From Ancylobacter defluvii (GTDB lineage: Bacteria; Pseudomonadota; Alphaproteobacteria; Rhizobiales; Xanthobacteraceae), in contig NZ_JAHBGD010000026.1 in assembly GCF_018390605.1 (NCBI RefSeq), positions 124,001 to 188,000 on the forward strand: 64,000 nt of DNA, written 5' to 3'. The first letter of the stretch is position 1. Each line of letters begins with the position of its first letter. The translations under genes were made by a program, and so were the position numbers. Below, one piece after another: positions 8,410-16,115 of this stretch. The notes beneath the pieces were generated by a model. The model was given only the letters and a program-made list of their open reading frames with translations. It did not search any database and was not told the origin of the DNA.

Positions 8410-10011
8410 ATGGACCATTGGGATGTCATCGTGGTAGGCGCCGGCGCGGCCGGAGCCATCGTCGCCTCCCGGCTCGCCGAGGATCCCGACCGGCGCGTGC
8501 TGCTGCTGGAGGCCGGCGGGCGCGACCTGCCGATGCTGCACGGCGTGCCGATCCTCACCGGCTTCCTCGCCAATCACGATATCGGGGTCTGGCGCGACAT
8601 GACGGAGCCAGATCCCGGCCTCGGCGGCCGCAGCATCGCCTGGCCGCGCGGCCGGGTGCTTGGCGGCTCCTCCTCCATCAACGGCATGGTGTGGATGCGC
8701 GGCCGCCCCGCCGATTACGACCGCTGGGCGGCGGCCGGCGCGGCGGGGTGGGACTGGCGAAGCGTCGGGCCTGCCTTCGAGGCGCTGGAGCGCGGCACCG
8801 CCGCCAACGCGCCGCACGCCCGGTCTGCGCCATTGCGGCATGTCCCGCTGATGCGCCATGACGGCGACAACCCGCTGTTCGCCGCGTTTCTGGCCGCCGG
8901 CGATCAGGCCGGCCATCCGCGGGCCGATGATTTCAATGCCGGCGGGCAGGAAGGTTTCGGCCGCTTTACCGTCAACATCCGCGACGGCCGGCGCATGTCG
9001 TCGGCGGCGACCTTCCTGCGCGGGCGCCGGCCGGGCAATCTCACCGTGATAACCGGTGCCACCGCCCGCCGCCTCCGCGTAGCGGCAGGCCGCGCCACCG
9101 CGGTGGTGGCGGCGAAGGGCGGCCGCGAGCGGGACTATCGGGGATCGGAGATCGTGCTGAGCTGCGGCGCCGTCAACACGCCGAAGCTGCTCATGCTTTC
9201 CGGCATCGGCCCGGCCGGGGATCTGCGCCGGCTCGGCATCGAGGTGGTGCGGGACCTGCCGGGAGTCGGCGCCAATCTGCAAGACCACGTCTTTGCCCGC
9301 CTCACCTATGAATGCCGGCAGCCGGTGAGCCTGCAGCCCTTCACCCGCCTCGACCGCGCCGTGCTCGGCGTCGCCCGGGCCTGGGCGTTCGGCTCCGGCG
9401 TGGCGGCGCGCACGCCGTTCGCCGTCGGCTTCCTGCTGCGCTCGCGGGCCTCCGAGCCGGAGCCCGACATAGAGGGCCTGTTCGTGCCCGGCCTTTCGAC
9501 CTACAAGCCGTGGCTGCCGCTGGTGCAGCGCGCACCGCTGCCGCATGGCTTCGGCGTCTCCGCCTATCAGCTGCGGCCGGAGAGTCGCGGGCGAATCACC
9601 CTGCGCAGCGCCGATGCGGAAGATGGCCCGCGCATTGTCGCCAACTACCTCGCCACCGAGGGCGACCGCCGCGCGCTGCGCGCCGGGGTGCGGATGCTGG
9701 AAGAGGTCATCGCGCAACCGGCCTTCGATGCCTTCCGCGGCCGACGCCTCGCCCCGGACGTCCCGGCCGACCCCATCGCCGCCGATGCCGTCATCGCCCA
9801 GCTCTGCGGCACCGCCTATCACCCGGTCGGCACCTGCCGCATGGGCCGCCCCGACGACCCGTCAAGCGTGACGGGTCCCGACCTTCGGGTGCACGGCATC
9901 GAAAATCTGCGCGTCGCCGATGCCTCGGTGATGCCGCTGATGACCAGCGGCAACACCCACGCCCCCTCGATGATGATCGGCTATCGCTGCGCCGATCTCA
10001 TGTGCGGCTGA
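8410..10011 (+). CDS. GMC-family FAD-dependent alcohol dehydrogenase
   Basis: The product is 533 aa, the usual length for choline dehydrogenase-like GMC enzymes. The N-terminus carries the FAD dinucleotide-binding fold (VGAGAAGAIVASRLAED, then LLLEAGG). The GMC signature GRVLGGSSSINGMVWMRG lies near residue 85. The C-terminal catalytic pair is visible as TAYHPVGTCRMG (His) and SGNTHAPSMMIG (Asn-His). Such enzymes oxidise primary or polyfunctional alcohols and pass electrons to a quinone or other acceptor. No substrate-specific neighbour is present; the gene stands alone between an empty region and the convergent SH3 protein gene. Confidence 0.9.
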   Translation: MDHWDVIVVGAGAAGAIVASRLAEDPDRRVLLLEAGGRDLPMLHGVPILTGFLANHDIGVWRDMTEPDPGLGGRSIAWPRGRVLGGSSSINGMVWMRGRPADYDRWAAAGAAGWDWRSVGPAFEALERGTAANAPHARSAPLRHVPLMRHDGDNPLFAAFLAAGDQAGHPRADDFNAGGQEGFGRFTVNIRDGRRMSSAATFLRGRRPGNLTVITGATARRLRVAAGRATAVVAAKGGRERDYRGSEIVLSCGAVNTPKLLMLSGIGPAGDLRRLGIEVVRDLPGVGANLQDHVFARLTYECRQPVSLQPFTRLDRAVLGVARAWAFGSGVAARTPFAVGFLLRSRASEPEPDIEGLFVPGLSTYKPWLPLVQRAPLPHGFGVSAYQLRPESRGRITLRSADAEDGPRIVANYLATEGDRRALRAGVRMLEEVIAQPAFDAFRGRRLAPDVPADPIAADAVIAQLCGTAYHPVGTCRMGRPDDPSSVTGPDLRVHGIENLRVADASVMPLMTSGNTHAPSMMIGYRCADLMCG

Positions 10012-10081
10012 CAACCGCACCCATGGCAGCAAATCGGCCGCATCGTACACCTCACCGGACCACGAGCCGGGGCCAGCTGGA

Positions 10082-10723
10082 CTAGTCGACCTTCTCGCCC
10101 GGATAGACCCCCCAAAGCTTCACCTGCTCGATGAAACCCTCGAAACCGGCGCCATAGAAGCGGCACCAGGTTCCGTCGCAATCGCTGACCTGCCCCAGAA
10201 CCCCGGGCTCCACCTGTGCGGCGACGCGGGATTTCGCGTCGCGACCGCCATAGAGCGAGGTCGGCCCACCCTTGAGCCATGGCCCGACCAGCGCGGTGCG
10301 CCGGCTCGACAGCATCGAGTGGTAGACCCACCCCTCGGCGCCGTCGGAATCGCGGATACGCCGCCAATTCTCGAACTCCGCCGTGATCTCCACCGGCAGC
10401 CCGGCGCGGGTGAACACCCAGGCCACGCCGTGATCGCGGGTGGGACCCGAGCGCACATTCACCTTGTCGGCCTTGATCGAGACGAAACGCGGCACCGGCA
10501 GCCCGCTCTCGCGCCCCACCGGCCCGCTGGTCGCCGGGGCGGAGGATTGCGCCTGCGCATGCGAAAATGTCTTGTGGATCAACGGTTCCGCCGCCAGCAC
10601 CGCGGTGCCCGCGATCAGCGCGAAGATCAGCGAGCGCCGCGTGTAGCCGCGCGTCAGCCGTCCCTTGCGGCGCTCCTCGCCACCTCGAAGCCTCGCACCG
10701 ATTCGAAGCGTGGAAATCCGCAT
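10082..10723 (-). CDS. SH3-domain envelope protein
   Basis: The product is 213 aa. Residues 1-27 are basic, residues 29-47 form a hydrophobic signal or anchor (SLIFALIAGTAVLAAEPL), and the rest is periplasmic. Two bacterial SH3-like repeats follow: residues 80-140 (KADKVNVRSGPTRDHGVAWV to GWVYHSML) and 150-205 (SLYGGRDAKSRVAAQVEPG to GFIEQVKLWGVYPGE). Such proteins are thought to bind the cell wall; their function is mostly unknown. The start at 10723 has AGGTGACAGG upstream; a much longer frame on this strand is antisense to the next gene. It is divergent from the dehydrogenase gene at 10914. Confidence 0.85.
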   Translation of the reverse strand: MRISTLRIGARLRGGEERRKGRLTRGYTRRSLIFALIAGTAVLAAEPLIHKTFSHAQAQSSAPATSGPVGRESGLPVPRFVSIKADKVNVRSGPTRDHGVAWVFTRAGLPVEITAEFENWRRIRDSDGAEGWVYHSMLSSRRTALVGPWLKGGPTSLYGGRDAKSRVAAQVEPGVLGQVSDCDGTWCRFYGAGFEGFIEQVKLWGVYPGEKVD

Positions 10724-10913
10724 CGTTCCTGTCACCTGTTCTCCGCACGCCCCGACCCGCCCGGAGGTAGCCCCCGGCGGCGTGCGCACGCCTGCACCGC
10801 GAATGGGTGCTTTTTGTGTTTCGCCGACCCGTCTGCTAATGAGGCACCGTCCCGACTGGACGGCATTTTCCGCCTTCGACGTTAACGGGACCTTGCTCGC
10901 GACGGGGATTGAG

Positions 10914-11915
10914 ATGGCCCGCAAGAAGCCGTTGGTCGTGGTGACGCGCAAGCTGCCCGACAAAATCGAAACCCGCATGCGCGAACTGTTCGACGCTCGG
11001 CTGAATGTCGAGGATGTACCGTTGACCCAGGCGCAGCTCGCCGACGCCATGGCGACCGCCGATGTGCTGGTACCGGCGATCACCGATCGGATCGATGCGA
11101 GGGTGATCGAGGCCGCCGGCCCGAACCTCAAGCTGATCGCCAATTTCGGCAATGGCGTCGACCATATCGACGTCGTCCTCGCCACCGAGCGTGGCATCAC
11201 CATTACCAACACTCCCGGCGTCCTCACCGAGGACACCGCCGATATGACCATGGCGCTGATTCTCGCCGTGCCGCGGCGGTTGACCGAGGGCGCTTCGCTG
11301 ATCATCCGCGACGAGGGCGTGTGGCCCGGCTGGTCACCCACCTGGATGCTCGGCCATCGTATCTGGGGCAAGCGGCTCGGCATCATCGGCATGGGGCGCA
11401 TCGGCCAGGCGGTGGCGCGGCGTGCCAAGGCCTTCGGCCTGCAGATCCACTACCACAACCGTCATCCGCTTCCTGCCCAGATCGAGGACGAGCTCGAGGC
11501 CACCTATTGGGACAGCCTCGACCAGATGCTGGCCCGCATGGACATCCTCTCGGTCAACTGTCCGCATACCCCGGCCACGTTCCATCTGCTGTCGGCGCGA
11601 CGGCTGAAGCTGGTCAAGCGCGACGCCTATATCGTCAACACCGCCCGCGGCGAAGTGATCGACGAGCATGCGCTGATCCGCATGATCGAGACCGGCGAAC
11701 TCGCCGGTGCCGGCCTCGACGTGTTCGAGCGCGAGCCGGCGGTCAGCCCCAAGCTGCTGAAGCTGGCGCGCCAGGGCAAGGTGGTGCTGCTGCCGCATAT
11801 GGGCTCGGCGACGGTGGAAGCCCGCATCGACACCGGTGAGAAGGTGATCGTTAACATCCGCGCCTTCATGGACGGTCATCGCCCACCGGACCGCGTCCTG
11901 CCGGCGATGCTGTGA
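10914..11915 (+). CDS. D-isomer-specific 2-hydroxyacid dehydrogenase (glyoxylate/hydroxypyruvate reductase type)
   Basis: The product is 333 aa. The Rossmann motif GIIGMGRIGQAVARRAKAFG is at about residues 160-180. The catalytic triad is visible: Arg in NTARGEVID, Glu in DVFEREPA, and His in LLPHMGSAT. It resembles the D-glycerate dehydrogenases (GyaR-like) that reduce glyoxylate or hydroxypyruvate with NAD(P)H. The start MARKKPLVVVTRKLP at 10914 follows GGGGATTGAG. It is monocistronic between the SH3 gene and moeB. Confidence 0.9.
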   Translation: MARKKPLVVVTRKLPDKIETRMRELFDARLNVEDVPLTQAQLADAMATADVLVPAITDRIDARVIEAAGPNLKLIANFGNGVDHIDVVLATERGITITNTPGVLTEDTADMTMALILAVPRRLTEGASLIIRDEGVWPGWSPTWMLGHRIWGKRLGIIGMGRIGQAVARRAKAFGLQIHYHNRHPLPAQIEDELEATYWDSLDQMLARMDILSVNCPHTPATFHLLSARRLKLVKRDAYIVNTARGEVIDEHALIRMIETGELAGAGLDVFEREPAVSPKLLKLARQGKVVLLPHMGSATVEARIDTGEKVIVNIRAFMDGHRPPDRVLPAML

Positions 11916-11970
11916 CACGCATGTCGGGGCGTGCCGGGCATCCTGTCGCCGCCGGCACCGCGGGGATCGG

Positions 11971-12813
11971 TCAGCGGCGATGGTGCGACAGGTCGGTGAT
12001 GGTCGGAGCGGTCCCGGTCAGCGGATTGTCCGGATCCCAGCCATAGCTCAGCGTCTCGAAGCGCATCGACAGCGTGTCGATCATCAGCAGGCGGCCCACC
12101 AGCCCCTCGCCGAAACCGACGACGGCGCGGATCGCCTCCAGCGCCACCAGCGCCCCGGCGACACCGGCCACCGCCCCGACAATGCCGGCCTCGGCGCAGC
12201 TCGGCACGGTGCCGGCCGGCGGCGGCTCGGGAAACAGGCAACGATAGGTGGGATTGGGCGCGCCGTCGGGTCCGCGCTCATGCGCACGCAGCGTGGTCAC
12301 GGTGGCATCGAAGCGTCCGAGGGCGGCGGTGACCAGCGGCTTGCCCGCCAGCGCGCAGGCGTCCGACACCAGGTAGCGGGTGGAGAAATTGTCCGAACCA
12401 TCGATGACGACGTCGACTTCGCCGATGAGGTCGAGCGCGTTGTCGGCGGTCAGCCGCACCGCCTCGCCGCGAAAAGCGACATGCGGATTGAGCGCGGCGA
12501 CGAAAGCCTCGGCGCTTTCGGTCTTCAGCCGGCCGACCGTTTCGGTGGTATGGATCACCTGCCGCTGCAGGTTGGAGAGCGAGACGATGTCGTCGTCGAC
12601 GACGACCAGTCGACCGACCCCTGCCGCCGCAAGATAGAGCAGCGCCGGTGCTCCGAGCCCGCCGGCGCCGACGACCAGCATGCTCGCCTTCTTGAGCTTC
12701 TGCTGTCCCGGTCCGCCGATCTCGCCGAGCACGAGATGGCGGGCATAGCGCTCGATCTCCTCCGATGAGAAGAACGGCTTGCGGGGAGTATCGGCCGGCG
12801 CATCGGTGCTCAT
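11971..12813 (-). CDS. moeB: Molybdopterin-synthase adenylyltransferase (MoeB/ThiF family)
   Basis: The product is 280 aa. It adenylates the C-terminus of MoaD in molybdenum cofactor synthesis. The ThiF fold shows VVGAGGLGAPALLYLAAAGV, then VVDDDIVSLSNLQRQVIH and DGSDNFSTRYLVSDAC. The catalytic Cys is in VPSCAEAG. Only one Cys of the usual first CxxC zinc pair remains (TYRCLF), and the C-terminal CxxC is absent (DPDNPLTG), so the structural zinc site seems lost. The ATG at 12813 gives the family N-terminus; the longer in-frame start is not supported. Confidence 0.88.
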   Translation of the reverse strand: MSTDAPADTPRKPFFSSEEIERYARHLVLGEIGGPGQQKLKKASMLVVGAGGLGAPALLYLAAAGVGRLVVVDDDIVSLSNLQRQVIHTTETVGRLKTESAEAFVAALNPHVAFRGEAVRLTADNALDLIGEVDVVIDGSDNFSTRYLVSDACALAGKPLVTAALGRFDATVTTLRAHERGPDGAPNPTYRCLFPEPPPAGTVPSCAEAGIVGAVAGVAGALVALEAIRAVVGFGEGLVGRLLMIDTLSMRFETLSYGWDPDNPLTGTAPTITDLSHHRR

Positions 12814-12959
12814 GACGAGCGCTATATAACCATCGCGCGGCCCGGTGCCATATGGCGGCGGCGGATGCGTCAGCATTTCCTGCGCCGAAGCGCCGCCACA
12901 TGTTGCCCGCGCGCGGCGCTTCGACTAAGAAGACGACGTCGGGCGCCCGTGCGCCGCTG

Positions 12960-13036
12960 GCACCCGTAGCTCAGCTGGATAGAGCGTTGCCCTCCGAAGG
13001 CAAAGGTCGCACGTTCGAATCGTGCCGGGTGCGCCA
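12960..13036 (+). tRNA. tRNA-Arg (anticodon CCG)
   Basis: The 77-nt gene folds completely: acceptor GCACCCG (12960-12966) pairs with CGGGTGC (13026-13032), followed by G73 and an encoded CCA. The D-arm is GCTC/GAGC, the anticodon stem TTGCC/GGCAA encloses loop CTCCGAA (anticodon CCG, reading CGG), and the T-arm is GCACG-TTCGAAT-CGTGC. Its 3' end abuts the conjugative-element remnant, consistent with use as an integration site. Confidence 0.97.
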
Positions 13037-13044
13037 ATCTTTTC

Positions 13045-13074
13045 AAGGGGTTAGCGCTTAGTTGCTAACCCCTT
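13045..13074. repeat. Perfect 11-bp inverted repeat just 3' of tRNA-Arg
   Basis: AAGGGGTTAGC (13045-13055) and GCTAACCCCTT (13064-13074) flank an 8-nt loop. It lies 8 bp after the tRNA CCA end. With no T-tract it could be a weak tRNA terminator or part of an attachment site. Confidence 0.7.
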
Positions 13075-13083
13075 AAATGCTGC

Positions 13084-13103
13084 GGGTAGCACCGGGGTAG
13101 CAC
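13084..13103. repeat. Direct repeat GGGTAGCAC x2, candidate integrase arm sites (attL side)
   Basis: GGGTAGCAC occurs at 13084-13092 and 13095-13103, an exact 11-bp period (one helical turn). Short phased direct repeats close to a tRNA 3' end are typical of tyrosine-integrase arm-type sites. No integrase gene remains next to them. Confidence 0.4.
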
Positions 13104-13187
13104 GCTCCGAATATGGCTTTCCGGCCACTGATGCCGGAACATGGCTGCTGTCGTCACTTCCTAACTATAGAGAGTTAGTGACTGCCA

Positions 13188-13463
13188 GTGGCGCTAAAGC
13201 TCACCGAGGGCCAGGCCCTCGACGGCGTCAGCGCTGCCGATATGCCGGAGGGTTTGGGCGATGGTCAGATCTTGCTCGCCGACCGGGCCTGCGACAGCGA
13301 TCGTCTCCGCCAGAGCCTCAGCGACCGCGGGGCCTTCGCCAACGTCAGGCCGATAAAAGGCCGCAAGCGAACGCTCGCCTCCGCGACATCGGTCCCGTCA
13401 GGCTTTTTCGAGAAGAATATGAAATCTAGTCGGACGATTCTCAATTCGTCGCCGTCTTCTTAG
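13188..13463 (+). pseudogene. IS5-family transposase fragment
   Basis: The first 60 codons match the middle of IS5-family DDE transposases (LTEGQALDG, then GDGQILLADRACDSDRLRQ, DRGAFANVRPIKGRKR), including the Asp of the LADRA motif. The N-terminal third and the C-terminal part with the catalytic Glu are missing. After about 13370 the reading frame loses similarity. It overlaps the end of the helicase remnant, so the insertion or a later deletion probably truncated that gene. No terminal inverted repeats were identified. Confidence 0.7.
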
Positions 13464-13883
13464 GTCACGCCCAGCGACTCCTGCACCGCTCGGTCTGGGA
13501 TGCGATACCACGCAACTACTCCCTCCTGCTGCAACTCAGCCGAAAGCACCTTCTCCCACGACGAACCAAAGTCGACGGGGAAAGACCATCGTCATCGCAC
13601 ACGAAGTGCCTCTCGAAGCGTGGCAGATCGCGTTCTGTGCCGTTCGCCTCGCGAACCGTCGTCGGCTGCATCCAAGTGTTGGGGCGAGCAAGGTCAACGT
13701 CCAGTAGGTGAGCGCTCGTCTCCCGGATTTGCCGATAAGCCTCTTGGCGTTCGTCGCTCAGTCCCTTGATGGCACCCTTATGCTCGGTCAGCCAATCGTT
13801 CGCTAATTTCTCGGCTTGCGTCTCAAGGCGGTCCTTGATCGCCGGCACCAAGCCAAGCACCACGACAACGGTATGGGCTTCAA
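13460..13883 (-). pseudogene. DEAD/DEAH helicase (type III restriction-like) C-terminal remnant
   Basis: The minus strand reads LGLVPAIKDRLETQAEKLAN and later DLPRFERHFVCDDDGL. Restoring one missing T near 13560 continues the frame as FPVDFGSSWEKVL and VVAWYRIPDRAVQESLGVT before a stop at 13460. This is the pattern of the C-terminal region of large helicase-like proteins found in conjugative elements. The gene is thus frameshifted, truncated at its 3' end, and joined at its 5' side directly to the recombinase remnant, implying loss of most of the protein. Family naming is from memory and moderately sure. Confidence 0.5.
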
Positions 13884-14078
13884 TCAGCGCCGATCATTCG
13901 TCGCGGACGCGCCGGCTTCGACGAAGATTTCAACGAGTTCATAGCCGCGCGTGGCGCAGTAGATTTCGCCCTGCTTGCGCTGGTCGGGGATCGACACGTC
14001 ATGCTCGGCTTGGCGGACCGTGAAGACGCGCAGAGACAGGGCCGCGCGCTGCGCGACATGCTACGTTTGAATGTTCAT
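13884..14078 (-). pseudogene. Serine site-specific recombinase, N-terminal fragment
   Basis: From the ATG at 14076-14078 the frame reads MNIQT, an in-frame TAG, then AALSLRVFTVRQAEHD and VSIPDQRKQGE, YCATRGYELVEIFVEAGASA, ending at TGA (13884). This is the N-terminal catalytic domain of a resolvase/invertase-type recombinase; the usual YxRVST strand with the catalytic Ser appears here as SLRVFT, so the serine is replaced by Phe. Amber codon 6, the altered active site and the truncation make it non-functional. Its ATG overlaps the antitoxin stop (ATGA), a relic of operon structure. Confidence 0.7.
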
Positions 14079-14397
14079 GGGCGGCCTCCCTTCGCTTCAC
14101 GCCGCTCGAGCAAAGGCAGTTCCAGTGCTACCCGATCATGCAATACCTTCGGCATGAGCTTTCGGCCCTTGCCGGGCTCCATGCTGACAAGACCATAGCT
14201 CGCCATGGCAGGCGCTTGTTCGTCTATGGCGCGCAGCAGTTCGCGATTCCCGCTGGAAAGCACCAGCACGAACGATTCGGTCGAGGTGAACCAAACCTTC
14301 CGATCGTCGGCCGCCAGCCTTTCCTCGCCGCGCGCGATCCGCATGGTGCGGGCCTTCATCTGGCCATAGTCGGCAACTCCGACTTTCAAGGTGATTA
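14075..14397 (-). pseudogene. TumA/HVO_A0114-like antitoxin with internal deletion
   Basis: The readable protein begins ITLKVGVADYGQMKARTMRI, continues with VWFTSTESFVLVLSSGNREL and LLRAIDEQAP, and then jumps to MASYGLVSMEPGKGRK and PKVLHDRVALELPL. Full-length relatives have about 25-30 residues between those last blocks that form most of the winged-helix DNA-recognition region. The deletion is in frame, so a short protein could be made but should not bind DNA. It lies directly after the toxin remnant, the TumE-TumA order. The family call is from recognition of conserved blocks. Confidence 0.55.
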
Positions 14398-14487
14398 TTG
14401 CACGCCTCGCTCCTTCAACACCGCATCCAGCGCCTGCCAGAAGTCGACCAGCAACCTGGCCGCGTCCTCGTAGGCATAGGGCCTTCA
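14395..14487 (-). pseudogene. TumE-like (DUF6516) toxin, C-terminal fragment
   Basis: Between an in-frame TGA and the stop at 14395 the strand reads PYAYEDAARLLVDFWQALDA and VLKERGVQ, which fits the C-terminal tail of DUF6516 proteins, the toxin partner of HVO_A0114-type antitoxins. The N-terminal three quarters are gone; the fragment is fused to the start of the DUF2274 remnant. Confidence 0.5.
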
Positions 14488-14555
14488 CAGACTGGAGACG
14501 GTGCCGTCTTCACGGGCTTGCCGTCGGCGATGGGGCCGAGTTTCAGCTTGGTCAT
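14482..14555 (-). pseudogene. DUF2274 protein, N-terminal fragment
   Basis: From the ATG at 14555 the frame reads MTKLKLGPIADGKPVK, the usual start of the small DUF2274 proteins that follow trbI in alphaproteobacterial conjugative elements, and then runs into toxin-derived sequence. It begins 2 bp after the trbI stop, the expected position. Confidence 0.6.
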
Positions 14556-14557
14556 GG

Positions 14558-15543
14558 TCAGCTCCGGTAGGGTTCGAGCACCAGGTCGCACGTAACGATG
14601 ACCCTGACCGGGAAACCGGGCCGGATTGTCAGGGTCGGTGCGACCTGCAACTGTCGCTGGACGATCTGCTGCGCGGCTTGGTTGATGGTGTCCTGCGCGC
14701 CATCGCGGATGGCGCGGATCAGGCGGTCATTGTCGTCGGTCGCGAATTCGGCGCCGACGCCGAGCAGGGTCGCGGGTGCGGCAGCCTTGGCGAGATCCCA
14801 CCAGTGGCAATCGACGCCATCCTCCAGACCGGCATAGCCCTGTCTGTCCGCGCCCAGCTGACGCTCGAGAACGATCGAGCGGCCATTCGGCATGAGATCA
14901 CAACGCATGCCGCTCATGAGCGCGGCAGAGATGACCGCCCCGGCGTGAAGCACGAAGGGCGATGCTGGCGGTGTGACGCGATCGGGTGTCACGGTACGCC
15001 GCTCAGCCGCCGCGTTGAGAAAGGCGAGCTGCTTATCCTGCGCGGTCGGCTGTCTCGCCGCGCCGGCAGCGTCGAAGCCGGGAAGACCCGGCGTCGCTCC
15101 GGGCGTCGCTGATGCCGGCGATCCCTGCCGGGACTGGAAGAAGACCGTGCTGGCGCGCGCGGCTTCTTCCTCGGCGCGGCGGCGCTGTTCGGCCTCGTCA
15201 ACACCCGGGGGCGGGACGACGGGCGGCACGACAGGCTGGCCGGCATTCTGTGCAAACAGGATCGGCCTGCCGAGATCGCCGGGCAGCGTAGGCCAAGGAT
15301 CGGGCCGGTATAGTCACGCGGCAAGCCGGCGAGACCATCGGCCGGCTGACGATTGGGCGGTAGAATATAGCTCCAAGCCGCCATCGCCGGGGCCGCACGT
15401 CTGAAGCGCGTAGATCAGCGCGCCGCCGATCCCGACCCGGGCGACGGCGGCGACGCTGGCGAGCGTTTTTCGCGACAGGCGGGGGAGCGAGGGGCTTCGA
15501 CGCGAAGGCGCATCCGGGAGGCGTTGGATTCGGCTTCGGTCAT
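14558..15543 (-). pseudogene. trbI: Conjugal transfer protein TrbI (VirB10 family), broken
   Basis: All parts of a TrbI gene are recognisable but in different frames. The N-terminus MTEAESNASRMRLRVEAP starts at 15543; the membrane segment (LASVAAVARVGIGGALIYAL) and DGLAGLPRDYTGPILG lie in a second frame; the C-terminal part VVPPVPPPGVDEAEQ-like to RPGFPVRVIV and LVLEPYRS is open from 15229 to 14558. In the C-terminal domain the block between SGMRCDL and NGRSIVLER lacks roughly 50 residues. TrbI forms the outer channel of the type IV secretion system; this copy cannot. Confidence 0.75.
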
Positions 15544-15877
15544 GATTGCGGTCCCCGTTGGCACGGACGATCCTGACGGTTTGCCGGCGGTCGCCTCCGC
15601 CAAGGCGCAGCTCGGCCGCGCCGAACAGGCGATCAACGATCAGGATATGTTGATAGATGCGGCTGTTGACGATCTGCGCCTCGCCCTAGGAGCCGATGAC
15701 GAAAATCGGGGGCATCTCGCCCTGCACGATGCTGCTCGGAAATTCGACATAGACGCGGCGGCCGTCGTCATAGACGGCGACCGGTTTCCATGGTGGCGTG
15801 CTGCCAGTCATCGCGGAGGCTGGCCCTGACAGAGCGAGAAGGCCCCCTGCCGTCAGCAGGTGGGGAGAAGGGTGCAT
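15544..15877 (-). pseudogene. trbG: Conjugal transfer protein TrbG (VirB9 family), broken
   Basis: A signal peptide (MHPSPHLLTAGGLLALSGP) runs directly into the C-terminal TrbG blocks PWKPVAVYDDGRRVYVEF and GEMPPIFVIGS, so about half of the protein is missing. An in-frame TAG follows, then GEAQIVNSRIYQHILIVDRL and [20 protein letters not shown] in the same frame up to the trbI start. The ATG of trbI overlaps its end, the normal operon junction. Confidence 0.7.
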
Positions 15878-16056
15878 CCGATCGCTCCGGTTTCGAGTTG
15901 ATGCCAAGGCTTAGGGATGTCCACCTGCTCTTCGTGTTTCCGCGCCTGCTTGTTACAGGGCTCACCCATTCGGGTCGCGGCAGGCGGGAGGCGCGCGCGC
16001 GGCTCGGTTCACGAAGCCGTGATTGCTGTAATGCGGGCAGCCGCTCCGCCGTACCG

Positions 16057-16099
16057 CTTATGCGAAGGACAGCAGGGACTCTGTCGGCCTTCGCATAAG
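16057..16099 (+). promoter_or_regulatory. Long perfect hairpin in the mtnK leader
   Basis: CTTATGCGAAGG (16057-16068) and CCTTCGCATAAG (16088-16099) form a 12-bp perfect stem; inside, ACAG and CTGT can add a second short stem. The 3' arm ends 7 nt before the GGAG ribosome site and 17 nt before the mtnK ATG. It could be an operator for a dimeric regulator, a leader RNA structure, or the end of a mobile element; it matches no riboswitch that I know. Confidence 0.6.
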
Positions 16100-16115
16100 G
16101 GACGCGGAGACCGGA

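Noticed and set aside
15878-16115. SAM or SAH riboswitch upstream of mtnK
   Set aside because: A strong hairpin is present, but none of the conserved riboswitch core sequences could be identified.
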